From an uncultured Clostridia bacterium (GTDB lineage Bacteria; Bacillota; Clostridia; Lachnospirales; Lachnospiraceae), in contig CAMIZL010000001.1 of assembly GCA_946403295.1 (NCBI GenBank), positions 186,001-250,000 on the forward strand: a stretch of DNA of 64,000 nt, read 5' to 3'. Shown piece by piece: positions 8,536-17,237 of this stretch. The position numbers and the translations under genes were made by a program. The notes beneath the pieces were generated by a model. That model was not told the origin of the DNA, searched no databases, and worked only from the letters and a program-made list of their open reading frames with translations. Numbering within the stretch: the first letter of the stretch is position 1; every line of letters starts with the position of its first letter.

Positions 8536-9972
8536 ATGACAGACAGGGTGCTCATGTTCTTCAAGGATATCTGTGCGCTGCCGCACGGATCGGGCAATTG
8601 TTCTCTTGTGGGCGATTATCTTGTGGATTTTGCTAAAAACAGAGGACTTTATTATTTCCGTGACAAAAAAGGGAACGTATTGATCAAAGCTCCCGCGGTC
8701 TTAAGAGACGATTCGGAAGAAAATACGGTGATCCTTCAGGGCCATCAAGATATGGTCTGTGTTAAAGAAGAATCCTGTGATATCGATATGAGTAAAGAAC
8801 CTCTCAGGATCGAGGTTGAAAACGGTATCATTTCCGCAAAAGGAACGTCACTCGGTGCCGATGACGGAATAGGTGTTGCGATGGCGCTTGCTGTCCTTGA
8901 TAACAAAGAACTTGTCCGTCCGCCCATAGAAGCGGTTTTTACCGTCGATGAGGAGACGGGCATGTCCGGTGCGGCGGAGTTTGACATGTCACTTCTTAAA
9001 GGAAGAAAACTCATAAATCTCGACAGCGAAGAAGAAGGTGTCGTTACTTGTGCATGTGCGGGCGGCGAAAGGATCGACGTTAGGATCCCTCTTTCCGGTC
9101 GCACATCGGATTACGCGTGGATCAAGATCGAAGTATCGGGTCTTCAGGGTGGTCATTCGGGATGTGACATCCATAAAGGCAGGTTAAGCGCGATCCGTGT
9201 TATTACTGATATCCTCGGTAAGGTAAACGATATTGATTTAAGGATTGCGCAGTTCTCGGGCGGAAGATTTGACAATGTTATATGTTCGCAGGCATATGCG
9301 GTCATCCTTGTCAATCCCGGGGACAAAGAAAAACTGTATTCGAAGCTCCTTGAGATTAGGGACAGAGAATTTTTGGGTTATATCCGTAAGGAAAAGATGA
9401 TATCGGTCGATCTTTTGTCGTCCGGGCAGTTGTATGACAAAAAAGGATTTGTTCTCGGAACCGAAGAAACAAAACAATTCCTTAATGCTCTTAATAACAT
9501 TCCCCAGGGCGTGGTCAGAATGATGGGAGACCGTCCCGAAAGTGTTGAGACATCCATGAACATCGGAACGGTTGAGATATTCGGTAATGAGCTTAAGATC
9601 ACATTTTCGTTACGCTCAAGCATAGACGAAAAACGAAAAGAACTGCGTGAAGAAGTGTCGAAAGAGCTCTCGATGATAAAGGGATGTACTTATAAGATAA
9701 GAGATCCTTATCCCGCATGGAAATATGTACCTTCCTCGCCTCTGAGGGACACGATATGTTCTTCTTATAAGGAACTCTTCGGAAAAGAAATGAATACGGC
9801 TGTTACGCACGGCGGTCTTGAATGCGGATATTTCGCTTCCGGCATAAAGGATTGCGAACTTGTATCGATAGGCCCCGACATAGACGATATTCATTCGGTT
9901 AAAGAGAAGATTTCGATCGACTCGATAGACAGATGTTTTAAGCTCCTGGTAAAAACACTTGAAAAGATTTAA
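8536..9972 (+). CDS. pepD: Aminoacyl-histidine dipeptidase (PepD, M20C family)
   Basis: This zinc-dependent dipeptidase of about 478 residues belongs to the beta-Ala-His/Xaa-His type. M20 metal and catalytic segments are GHQDMVCV, LGADDGIGVAMALA and VDEETGMSGA. They are followed by LDSEEEG and the dimerisation-domain motif GGHSGCDIHKGR, and the C-terminal TVTHGGLECG-type metal site appears as VTHGGLECGYF. The Met at 8536 is preferred over the Met at 8530, because AGAGG at 8522-8526 is correctly spaced only from the former. Why a dipeptidase sits behind a xylan gene is unclear. A symmetric terminator separates it from the convergent regulator gene. Confidence 0.9.
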   Translation: MTDRVLMFFKDICALPHGSGNCSLVGDYLVDFAKNRGLYYFRDKKGNVLIKAPAVLRDDSEENTVILQGHQDMVCVKEESCDIDMSKEPLRIEVENGIISAKGTSLGADDGIGVAMALAVLDNKELVRPPIEAVFTVDEETGMSGAAEFDMSLLKGRKLINLDSEEEGVVTCACAGGERIDVRIPLSGRTSDYAWIKIEVSGLQGGHSGCDIHKGRLSAIRVITDILGKVNDIDLRIAQFSGGRFDNVICSQAYAVILVNPGDKEKLYSKLLEIRDREFLGYIRKEKMISVDLLSSGQLYDKKGFVLGTEETKQFLNALNNIPQGVVRMMGDRPESVETSMNIGTVEIFGNELKITFSLRSSIDEKRKELREEVSKELSMIKGCTYKIRDPYPAWKYVPSSPLRDTICSSYKELFGKEMNTAVTHGGLECGYFASGIKDCELVSIGPDIDDIHSVKEKISIDSIDRCFKLLVKTLEKI

Positions 9973-9977
9973 AAATT

Positions 9978-10013
9978 CCGGTTATATAAGCGTAACGCCT
10001 ATATAACCGGTTT
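9978..10013. terminator. Bidirectional terminator between pepD and the AraC regulator
   Basis: A 15-bp stem (CCGGTTATATAAGCG against CGCCTATATAACCGG, one G-U) has a 3-base loop. A-rich sequence precedes it and TTT follows, so it can serve both convergent genes. Confidence 0.7.
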
Positions 10014-10018
10014 GTGAT

Positions 10019-10897
10019 TCATGCCTGATCGTAAAGAGTGATGCTGTTGAGACCCTTATATTCGGAAGGAGTGCAGTGCTTCATGTTCTTAAATACTCTG
10101 TTGAATGTCGAAAGAGAATTGAAACCTGACTGCATCGCCACTTCGGTGATCGATATGTCGGGAGTGATAAGAAGCTTCTCGGCATGTTCGATCCTTTTCT
10201 GGGTCAGATATTCATAATATGAAACATTTGTAAATTGCTTGAACAGACGTGCAAAATGGAAGCGGGAGAATCCGGCTATGTCGGCGAGCTGTTCGACAGT
10301 AACGTCCTCGGTGCAATGTTCGTTTATGAAATTGCATACACGAAGGAATTTCTCGACATATTCATGCTGCTTGTTTGATTTGACATTTCCGAACTGTCTT
10401 TCGTTACGCTGCGATTCCCTTCCTATATGAACGAAGCAGTTGATGAGCTGTGAATAGATCCTTGCTTCGCGGTAAGGGAAACGGCTGAAGTATTCTTTCT
10501 CTATGTCTGAAAGGATAACGGTAAGCTTTTTGGCAAGTTCTGTTTCAACATTGCCCTCTATGAGTTTGTAGGGGTGGAAGTTCCTGAGCGCCGAATCCAT
10601 GCCTTTAAGGTTACACATGAGCGCGTAATCCATCATAATGATAAGTCGTTCTCCGGCGGGAGGAGCGTATAGCGCGTGAAGTTCTCCGGGCGGGATGAGA
10701 AGGATGTCTCCTTCGTTTATCGTAAATTTTATTCCGCCAATCTCTATATAATAACAGTTGCGGATCGGCATGATGATCTCCATGGCGTTATGCCAATGTA
10801 TGGGGTAGTTCTCGTTAACATCGTTGTGATAAACGCGCACGCCGTTCATGCCTTCATATGAAACGGTCTCAACGATACCGTTAAGTATTTCTATCAT
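10019..10897 (-). CDS. AraC-family transcriptional regulator with cupin sensor domain
   Basis: The 292-residue protein has an N-terminal cupin-like arm (HWHNAMEIIMPI, then INEGDILLIPPGELHAL) that usually binds a sugar. Its C-terminal double helix-turn-helix is of AraC type (VEQLADIAGFSRFHFARLFKQ, then ITEVAMQSGFNSLSTFNRVFK). The start at 10897 is decided by a perfect ribosome binding site AGGAGGTG (complement of 10907-10914) nine bases upstream. The frame is open a further 14 codons to 10939, but no such site lies there. It diverges from the GH67 gene and very likely controls that gene and the transporter in response to a xylan-derived ligand; that link is inference from position. Confidence 0.9.
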   Translation of the reverse strand: MIEILNGIVETVSYEGMNGVRVYHNDVNENYPIHWHNAMEIIMPIRNCYYIEIGGIKFTINEGDILLIPPGELHALYAPPAGERLIIMMDYALMCNLKGMDSALRNFHPYKLIEGNVETELAKKLTVILSDIEKEYFSRFPYREARIYSQLINCFVHIGRESQRNERQFGNVKSNKQHEYVEKFLRVCNFINEHCTEDVTVEQLADIAGFSRFHFARLFKQFTNVSYYEYLTQKRIEHAEKLLITPDISITEVAMQSGFNSLSTFNRVFKNMKHCTPSEYKGLNSITLYDQA

Positions 10898-11252
10898 TTG
10901 AATCCGCACCTCCTGTGTTATATGGAAATCTTTTTTCATCAGTCAAATTAGTATGATAAACCATGTTATAAGATACTCAAAAATTGCGAATGGCCGTTTT
11001 GGTCAAAAAAGCCAAAAATGGACGGTTAACAAGTGTGAAACATGTAAAAATCATATCTTTTTTTGATAAAACATATAAATTATAGCATGTAACAAGCAAC
11101 ATGTAAAGAGTCAAAAAGCAACATTTGATAAGTTCTTGTAAAACATATGGGGAATAATCGCAATATATGATAATCATTTGAACCAAAAGTGAATAGTATG
11201 ATGAGCGGCAGATTATTATACTCATGAGTGAAATATGACGAAGGGGTATGTT
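10898..11252. promoter_or_regulatory. Divergent control region between AraC regulator and GH67
   Basis: This 355-bp AT-rich gap holds no gene. It contains CATGTAA three times (11041, 11086, 11100). AAGCAACAT occurs twice (11094 and 11116), 22 bases apart, which is two helical turns and typical of AraC-family half-sites. A TATACT -10 at 11217-11222 lacks a recognisable -35, as expected for an activator-dependent promoter. The GH67 ribosome binding site AAGGGG is at 11241-11246. On the opposite strand CATACT (complement of 10950-10955) is a weak -10 for the regulator. Confidence 0.5.
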
Positions 11253-13259
11253 ATGAGCTACGAATTTGCATGGCTTGATTACGGAAACAAAACAACCGCC
11301 GACGCAGGCAGCTTCTTAAAGAAGGTTTCGCTTAACGGTTTTGATGCGGTTGTCGGTTCTGATAAAAACATGCTTTCTTCTGTTGTTGACGAATTAAAGA
11401 AAGCTTCAAAGGGGATAAACGGACAGGAAGCTACATTTGTTCGTGAAGGGGAAGCTTCAGACGAAGGCATAAACGTTTTTCTCGACAAATCCTTCGATAT
11501 GAAGGAAGGATCGTATTCGATCGGTGTAAGCGGTAAGAGTGTAACGATCAGATCGGCGAATGCTTTGGGACTGTTGTACGGAACATTCAGGACCCTGGTA
11601 CTCATAAGAACCGGTAAGATCTCCGGTGTAAAAGAGATAACCGAGGTTCCGGCATCGCCCATAAGAATGCTTGACCATTGGGATAATCCTGACGGTTCGA
11701 TTGAGAGAGGATATTCGGGAAGATCGTTTTTCTTTATGAACGATCATCTTTACGTTGATGACAGAACAAGGGAGTATGCAAGACTCGTTGCCTCGGTGGG
11801 GATAAATGCCGTGGCGATCAATAATGTCAACGTCAACGATATAGCAACCGGACTTGTTTCGGGATATGACAGAAAAGAACTCATCGAGATCGCGAAGATC
11901 TTCGGTGACTACGGCATCAAGCTTTTCATCAGTTTGAACTTTGCTTCTCCGATGTCGCTCGGAGATACGGATACAGCGGATCCGCTCGATGAAAGAGTTG
12001 CCGCATGGTGGAAGAAAGCTGCTGACGGTCTTTATAAGGACATTCCGCAGCTCGGCGGCTTCCTTGTTAAAGCGGATTCGGAAGGAAGGCCCGGACCTTT
12101 CTCATATAACAGAACGCATGCAGACGGTGCCAATATGCTGGCGCGTGCTCTTGCTCCCCATAACGGACTTTTGATCTGGCGCTGCTTTGTTTATAACTGC
12201 AAGCAGGATTGGAGAGATCAAAAGACAGACCGTGCGAGGGCATGTTATGACAATTTCATAGGTCTTGACGGACAATTTGATGACAACGTTATACTTCAGA
12301 TCAAAAACGGTCCGATGGATTTCCAGGTCAGAGAACCTGCTTCGCCTCTTTTCGGCGGCCTCAAAAAGACCAACATGATGATCGAATTCCAGATAGCACA
12401 GGAATATACGGGACAACAAAAAGATGTTTGCTATTTGATCCCTATGTTTAAAGAGGTGCTTGAATTCAAGACATACAACGGCGACGGTGACGGAGTTATC
12501 CGTGATATCGTCACCGCAAAGGGCCTGAAAGCAAATTGTGGTATGGTTGCCGTTTCAAACACGGGCAACGATCCCAACTGGACGGGACACGATCTTGCCG
12601 CTGCCAACCTTTACGGATTCGGCAGACTTGCGTTTGATCCCGATGCCACATCGGAAGAGATCGCGGACGAATGGTCAAGACTTACTTTCGGAAACGATGA
12701 AAAGGTCGCAGGTTCGGTATCCGAAATACTTATGATGTCATGGCCTGCCTATGAGAAATACACTTCTCCTCTCGGAATTGGCTGGATGATCAGCACGGGT
12801 CACCACTACGGTCCCGATATCGAAGGATATGAGTTTTCACCTTGGGGTACCTACCACCGCTCGGACAGAAACGGATTGGGAGTTGAGAGAGGCAAGAACG
12901 GTACGGGTTATATCGATCAATACAACGAACCCAACAGAAGCCTCTATGAGAACCTTGAAACCTGTCCCGATGAGCTTGTCTTGTTCTTCCACAGACTTAA
13001 TTACGACTATGTATTAAAGTCCGGAAAGACTGTGATCGAGCACATTTATGACTCTCACTTTGAAGGAGCTCTTGATGTCGGGAAGATGATCGACATCTGG
13101 AAGTCACTTAAAGGACGGATCGATGAAAAGAGATTCGAAAGAGTTGCTGAAAGATTTGACGGACAGCTCCGTAACGCTTGCGAATGGAGAGACAGGATAA
13201 ATACATATTACTTCCGTCACAGCGGTGTACCTGACAAACAGGGAAGAAAAATCTACTAA
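11253..13259 (+). CDS. aguA: GH67 alpha-glucuronidase
   Basis: The 668-residue cytoplasmic enzyme removes (4-O-methyl)glucuronic acid from the non-reducing-end xylose of aldouronic acids. Family landmarks are DHWDNPDGSIERGYSG, then GINAVAINNVN, then DSEGRPGP, LQIKNGPMDFQVREP and QEYTGQQ. By alignment from memory the general acid is Glu277, and the base pair is Asp356 and Glu384. Their spacing equals that of the characterised GH67 triad. No signal peptide is present. The start at 11253 follows AAGGGG by 6 bases; an in-frame ATG at 11235 has no such site. It heads an operon with the two permeases and the binding protein. Confidence 0.95.
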   Translation: MSYEFAWLDYGNKTTADAGSFLKKVSLNGFDAVVGSDKNMLSSVVDELKKASKGINGQEATFVREGEASDEGINVFLDKSFDMKEGSYSIGVSGKSVTIRSANALGLLYGTFRTLVLIRTGKISGVKEITEVPASPIRMLDHWDNPDGSIERGYSGRSFFFMNDHLYVDDRTREYARLVASVGINAVAINNVNVNDIATGLVSGYDRKELIEIAKIFGDYGIKLFISLNFASPMSLGDTDTADPLDERVAAWWKKAADGLYKDIPQLGGFLVKADSEGRPGPFSYNRTHADGANMLARALAPHNGLLIWRCFVYNCKQDWRDQKTDRARACYDNFIGLDGQFDDNVILQIKNGPMDFQVREPASPLFGGLKKTNMMIEFQIAQEYTGQQKDVCYLIPMFKEVLEFKTYNGDGDGVIRDIVTAKGLKANCGMVAVSNTGNDPNWTGHDLAAANLYGFGRLAFDPDATSEEIADEWSRLTFGNDEKVAGSVSEILMMSWPAYEKYTSPLGIGWMISTGHHYGPDIEGYEFSPWGTYHRSDRNGLGVERGKNGTGYIDQYNEPNRSLYENLETCPDELVLFFHRLNYDYVLKSGKTVIEHIYDSHFEGALDVGKMIDIWKSLKGRIDEKRFERVAERFDGQLRNACEWRDRINTYYFRHSGVPDKQGRKIY

Positions 13260-13272
13260 GGGGGCTTACGAA

Positions 13273-14241
13273 GTGAGTAAGGATGCGAATTATATTGAGG
13301 GATATAAACCTCGCAGAATGGCGGTAACTACAGCCTTTAAGAAGTATTGGCAGCTCTATTTGTTGCTTTTACTTCCTGTGATCTATTTTATAATTTTCCG
13401 TTATAAGCCGATGGAGTTCATCATCGTCGCTTTTAAGGACTACAAGTTGAACATGAACCTTTGGGATATGCCCTGGGCTACGACCAAAAAAGAAGTCGAT
13501 ATCTTCAAATGGTTCGTTAAAGCGTTCTCTGACAAGAACTTCCATACCGCTTTAACGAACACGATCACGCTCAATCTGCTTGACCTGATCATCGGTTTCC
13601 CGGCACCCATCATCTTTGCTTTGGTGCTTAACGAACTTACGGCCAAGAGATACAAAAAAGTGGTGCAGACCATAGCATACATGCCTCACTTCCTTTCATG
13701 GGTCATCATTTACAGTATCGCACTCCAGTTACTTGCTCCTTCTTCGGGACTTGTAAATATCGTTTTAAACAATATGGGAATCGAATCTGTCGATTTCCTC
13801 GGAAAAGCAGACAACTGGGTTTGGACATACATTCTGTTCGGTGTCTGGCAAAACTTCGGTTGGGGCTCGATCGTATATCTGGCGGCAATTGCCGGTATAA
13901 ACCCCGAGCTATATGAAGCCGCTGCGGTTGACGGAGCCGGCCGATTTAAGAAAATGTGGCATATTACCTTGCCCGGCATAAAATCAACGATCGTGGTGCT
14001 CCTCATCATGGCACTCGGCGGAATCCTGGGCGGTAATTTTGACAGAAACTTCGCGATGCAAAATAAGCTGGTACTTGAAAAAGCAGAAGTTATTTCAACT
14101 TTCGTATATAAACGCGGTATTAAGAGTTTGCAATTCTCATTGACGACTGCGGTCGGTTTGTTCCAATCGGTTGTCGGAGTTATCTTCCTGCTTAGCGCCA
14201 ACTTCCTTTCGAGAAAGCTTGGCGAAAGAGGATTATGGTAA
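13273..14241 (+). CDS. ABC sugar permease, LplB family
   Basis: This inner-membrane permease of 322 residues belongs to the CUT1 group. It has six probable membrane segments and the ATPase-docking motif EAAAVDGAGRFKKMWHITLP. GTG at 13273 is chosen as the start, because AAGGGGG (13258-13264) lies 8 bases upstream. In-frame ATG codons further upstream fall inside the GH67 gene. LplB/YtcP permeases commonly import aldouronates or other complex oligosaccharides in Lachnospiraceae and Paenibacillus, which fits the GH67 neighbour. The initial charged cytosolic tail (about 25 residues) is usual for the family. Confidence 0.9.
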   Translation: MSKDANYIEGYKPRRMAVTTAFKKYWQLYLLLLLPVIYFIIFRYKPMEFIIVAFKDYKLNMNLWDMPWATTKKEVDIFKWFVKAFSDKNFHTALTNTITLNLLDLIIGFPAPIIFALVLNELTAKRYKKVVQTIAYMPHFLSWVIIYSIALQLLAPSSGLVNIVLNNMGIESVDFLGKADNWVWTYILFGVWQNFGWGSIVYLAAIAGINPELYEAAAVDGAGRFKKMWHITLPGIKSTIVVLLIMALGGILGGNFDRNFAMQNKLVLEKAEVISTFVYKRGIKSLQFSLTTAVGLFQSVVGVIFLLSANFLSRKLGERGLW

Positions 14242-14266
14242 AGACGCAATTTAGGGGGACATTCAT

Positions 14267-15142
14267 ATGATTAAATCAAACAAAACAAAAGCCGGAGATA
14301 TAGTGTTCGTTGTTATCTGTCTTTTCGTAACACTTATCTGTGTCATTCCGATGGTCAATCTGCTTGCAAGATCTCTGTCGGATACATCGTACCTTATCAG
14401 ACATGAAGTATATCTGTTTCCCAAAGGACTCAATTTTGATTCTTATAAGACAGTTCTTTCGGATTCAAAGTATATTGTAGCTTTCTTTTGGACAGCTGGA
14501 CTTACCGTTGTTTGTACATTCCTGTCACTGTTTATGACAACGATCTGCGCTTATCCTCTTATTTATCAGGATCTTCGCGGAAGAGGTATCATAAACATAC
14601 TTATTACGATCACGATGTTCTTCAGTGCGGGAACTATACCGAACTACCTCCTCATGAAGCAACTCGGTTTTCTTAATACACCGTTTGCTCTTATGATCCC
14701 GAGCTGTTTGTCGGTATTCAATATGATCATAATGAGAAGTTTCTTCTACGGAATACCCGATTCGCTCAGAGAATCGGCAGAGATTGACGGAGCCAGCCAC
14801 ATAAGGATCCTTTTAAAGATATATATTCCTTTGTCAAAGCCCGTTATCGCAACACTTGCTCTTTTCTATGCCGTAGGCAGATGGAACGGATATACCGATT
14901 CACTTATGTACATAACCGTAGAAAAGTCGGAATTGTTTACATTACAGCATTTGCTTTATAACATCATACAGTCGATCAACAGCGTTGATACGGCGGCGCA
15001 GGAAGGTTTCTCAAAACCCGGCCTTTCGGAGTCGCTTAAGTCGGCCATCGTTATGTTCTCGACGGTACCCATCCTGTGTATCTATCCCTGGTTGCAGAAA
15101 TACTTCATCCATGGTGTTACACTCGGAGCAGTTAAGGAATGA
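14267..15142 (+). CDS. ABC sugar permease, YtcP (CUT1 MalG-like) family
   Basis: The 291-residue partner permease begins with a membrane segment after a short KSNKTKAG tail. It carries the EAA loop ESAEIDGASHIRILLKIYIP. The C-terminus PWLQKYFIHGVTLGAVKE is the typical ending of this subfamily. It forms the membrane channel with the preceding LplB protein. No ATP-binding subunit is encoded nearby; CUT1 importers often share one ATPase (MsmK/UgpC) encoded elsewhere. The ribosome binding site is TAGGGGG. Confidence 0.92.
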   Translation: MIKSNKTKAGDIVFVVICLFVTLICVIPMVNLLARSLSDTSYLIRHEVYLFPKGLNFDSYKTVLSDSKYIVAFFWTAGLTVVCTFLSLFMTTICAYPLIYQDLRGRGIINILITITMFFSAGTIPNYLLMKQLGFLNTPFALMIPSCLSVFNMIIMRSFFYGIPDSLRESAEIDGASHIRILLKIYIPLSKPVIATLALFYAVGRWNGYTDSLMYITVEKSELFTLQHLLYNIIQSINSVDTAAQEGFSKPGLSESLKSAIVMFSTVPILCIYPWLQKYFIHGVTLGAVKE

Positions 15143-15207
15143 CCGGTCTCTCATAGTGAGTTACCGTTAATTCAATACAAAATACTTTAAAAGGGAGGAC
15201 CTAAAAA

Positions 15208-17007
15208 GTGAAAAAAGTATTAGCAATGATTCTTGTTCTTTGCTTAGTTCTTTCTCTTTGCGCTTGCGGCAGCAGCGATACAGAGGAGAAGAGTGGTTCT
15301 GACAACCAGACAACCACGGATACTAAGAAGGAAGAAGCACCCAAGACAAACACAGACAATGCAAGCGGCGTAGGCACAACACTTGCACAGGCAGAAGATG
15401 AAGAGGAAGTTCTCGTTATGGAAGATAAGGACGAGATCAACATCCTCACAAACGGTGCACTTGTTGACGGCAAGTTCCCCGAGACTGTAACACTCAAGGT
15501 TGAGTGCTACGATCGTGACGGTGATACACCCGCCAATGACAATATGTACACCGACTACATCAAGAAACAGGCACTTGACAGATACAACATTGCTGTTGAG
15601 TATGTACCTGTTCCCCGTTGGACAGAGGTTGACCAGATCAACAACCTCCTCGCAGCTCAGGAAGCTCCCGATATCTGCTACACATATGACTATGCTACAA
15701 TTCAGGCATATTCAGACATGGACGGTGTAAACGATCTTTCCGAGTACCTTACAGATGATTACAAGGGCCTCTTCGCTAACCTTTGGAACTGGCTCGGCTC
15801 GGCAGGACTTCTTGCTCACAGAGATCCCGACACAGGCGCTATCTACGCTATCGAAGGTAAGAGAGCAGAGTACTATCGTACCGCTACATTCATCCGTCAG
15901 GATTGGCTTGACAAGCTTGGTCTTGCAAAGCCCACCACAGCAGAAGAGTTCGAGAACTGCCTTATCGCTTTCAGAGACAACGCTGAGACACTCCTTGGCG
16001 CTGACGCAAGCAAGATGGTTCCTTTCTCATTGGCAACCGATGCAGGTTGGAGAGCAAGTACTCTTATCGAGTCCTTCATGGATCCCGATATCACAGACAA
16101 AGAGCTCTACATCAACGGTTTCGACGAGAGACATTATACTCAGAACGGAACAAAGGATGCTGTAAAACTTCTTAACAAGTGGTACAACGAAGGCCTTATC
16201 TGGAAAGATTTCGCTCTCTATGCTGACGGCGATGCTACAGAAGGCGATATGCAGAAGGCCGGCTATGTTGGCGCTATGATCTGCAACTACGATATTCCTT
16301 TCCGTGATGGCGAGAACAGCATCAACTACCAGCTTACACAGCTTGTAGGACCTGAAGCTAAATTTGTGGCTGTTGACACATTCAAGGATAAGAACGGTGG
16401 ATACAACAAGTACGCTTATACAACAACAGGTTCCGATCGTAAGATCTTCATGCCTAAGACAAATGATAAGGTTCTTGCATCATTCCTCTTCCTTAACATG
16501 ATCACAGATCCCGAAGTTATCAACTACCTCCAGCTCGGTGAGGAAGGCATCACATATACAAAGAATGCTGACGGTTCTGTTAACATTATCGCTGCTGATG
16601 CCGATCATGTTGCTAACACGATCAATTCTCAGTACAACATCGACTACACAATGACATGTAATGGTCTCCACCTCCTTGATCCCGAAGCAACAATCAAATC
16701 CAAGGCTATCAGCTATGCAAATGTTGATCCCGCAGATGTTGCCGAGGCAATAAGAGTAGCTGACACTGATGCTAAATTCGCTCCCGTTGTTAATGTTGGT
16801 GTTATCGAGGCTGAGGCGGGTCTCGGAAATACACTTTCCGAGCTTCGTAACGCAGGTTACTGCAAGTCAATCACAGCTTCCGAAGCTGATTTCGAAACAG
16901 TATGGAATGATTGTATGAATCAGTACCTCACAGCAGGCGGACAGGCTATCATGGATGAGCGTGCTGAAGCTTGGCAGAGGGTTTTGGGCGACAAGACTAT
17001 GTATTAA
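15208..17007 (+). CDS. Extracellular sugar-binding lipoprotein of the ABC importer
   Basis: This 599-residue solute-binding protein has a lipoprotein signal: a charged MKK start, a hydrophobic stretch and the lipobox LCAC with Cys20 as the lipidated residue. An acidic Ser/Thr/Glu-rich tether of about 60 residues follows, then a family 1-type binding fold. The large size (over 550 residues) is normal for partners of LplB/YtcP permeases. GTG serves as the start, 9 bases after GGGAGG. It closes the transporter operon in front of a strong terminator. Codon choice here is more biased (ACA, GAG, CTC, AAG) than in its neighbours, suggesting high expression. Confidence 0.93.
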   Translation: MKKVLAMILVLCLVLSLCACGSSDTEEKSGSDNQTTTDTKKEEAPKTNTDNASGVGTTLAQAEDEEEVLVMEDKDEINILTNGALVDGKFPETVTLKVECYDRDGDTPANDNMYTDYIKKQALDRYNIAVEYVPVPRWTEVDQINNLLAAQEAPDICYTYDYATIQAYSDMDGVNDLSEYLTDDYKGLFANLWNWLGSAGLLAHRDPDTGAIYAIEGKRAEYYRTATFIRQDWLDKLGLAKPTTAEEFENCLIAFRDNAETLLGADASKMVPFSLATDAGWRASTLIESFMDPDITDKELYINGFDERHYTQNGTKDAVKLLNKWYNEGLIWKDFALYADGDATEGDMQKAGYVGAMICNYDIPFRDGENSINYQLTQLVGPEAKFVAVDTFKDKNGGYNKYAYTTTGSDRKIFMPKTNDKVLASFLFLNMITDPEVINYLQLGEEGITYTKNADGSVNIIAADADHVANTINSQYNIDYTMTCNGLHLLDPEATIKSKAISYANVDPADVAEAIRVADTDAKFAPVVNVGVIEAEAGLGNTLSELRNAGYCKSITASEADFETVWNDCMNQYLTAGGQAIMDERAEAWQRVLGDKTMY

Positions 17008-17043
17008 TTTTGAGCTATAATTTATTTCATAGTACCAAATATG

Positions 17044-17076
17044 AAAAGGATCACACTTTGGGTGTGATCCTTTTCT
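17044..17076 (+). terminator. Rho-independent terminator of the GH67-transporter operon
   Basis: A perfect stem AAAAGGATCACAC / GTGTGATCCTTTT with a short loop is followed by CTTTG. The T-run is part of the stem end. It lies 37 bases after the binding-protein stop. Confidence 0.85.
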
Positions 17077-17159
17077 TTGCGCAAATTATTGACTGTCAGA
17101 TATGCGTATATCCTAATATTTTCTTCGATGCAAGGGGGTTGTGGGTTTGTGTATTTTCC

Positions 17160-17188
17160 TTTACAAAGAATGTTCTCTATGCTAGAAT
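17160..17188 (+). promoter_or_regulatory. Promoter of nifJ
   Basis: TTTACA at 17160-17165, a 17-base spacer and the extended -10 TGCTAGAAT ending at 17188 form a strong sigma-A-type promoter. A GTTAAAAAGAT block follows at 17202-17212. The layout duplicates the ferredoxin-vor promoter at 2606. Upstream, from 17077, no other signal was seen. Confidence 0.75.
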
Positions 17189-17237
17189 TAAAACCAAATG
17201 GGTTAAAAAGATTTCCCAGAAAATTAGGAGGTTATAT

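Noticed and set aside
16971-17237. N-terminal extension of NifJ by 89 codons
   Set aside because: The extension overlaps the binding-protein gene, the terminator and the promoter; AGGAGG before 17238 and family length fix the start there.
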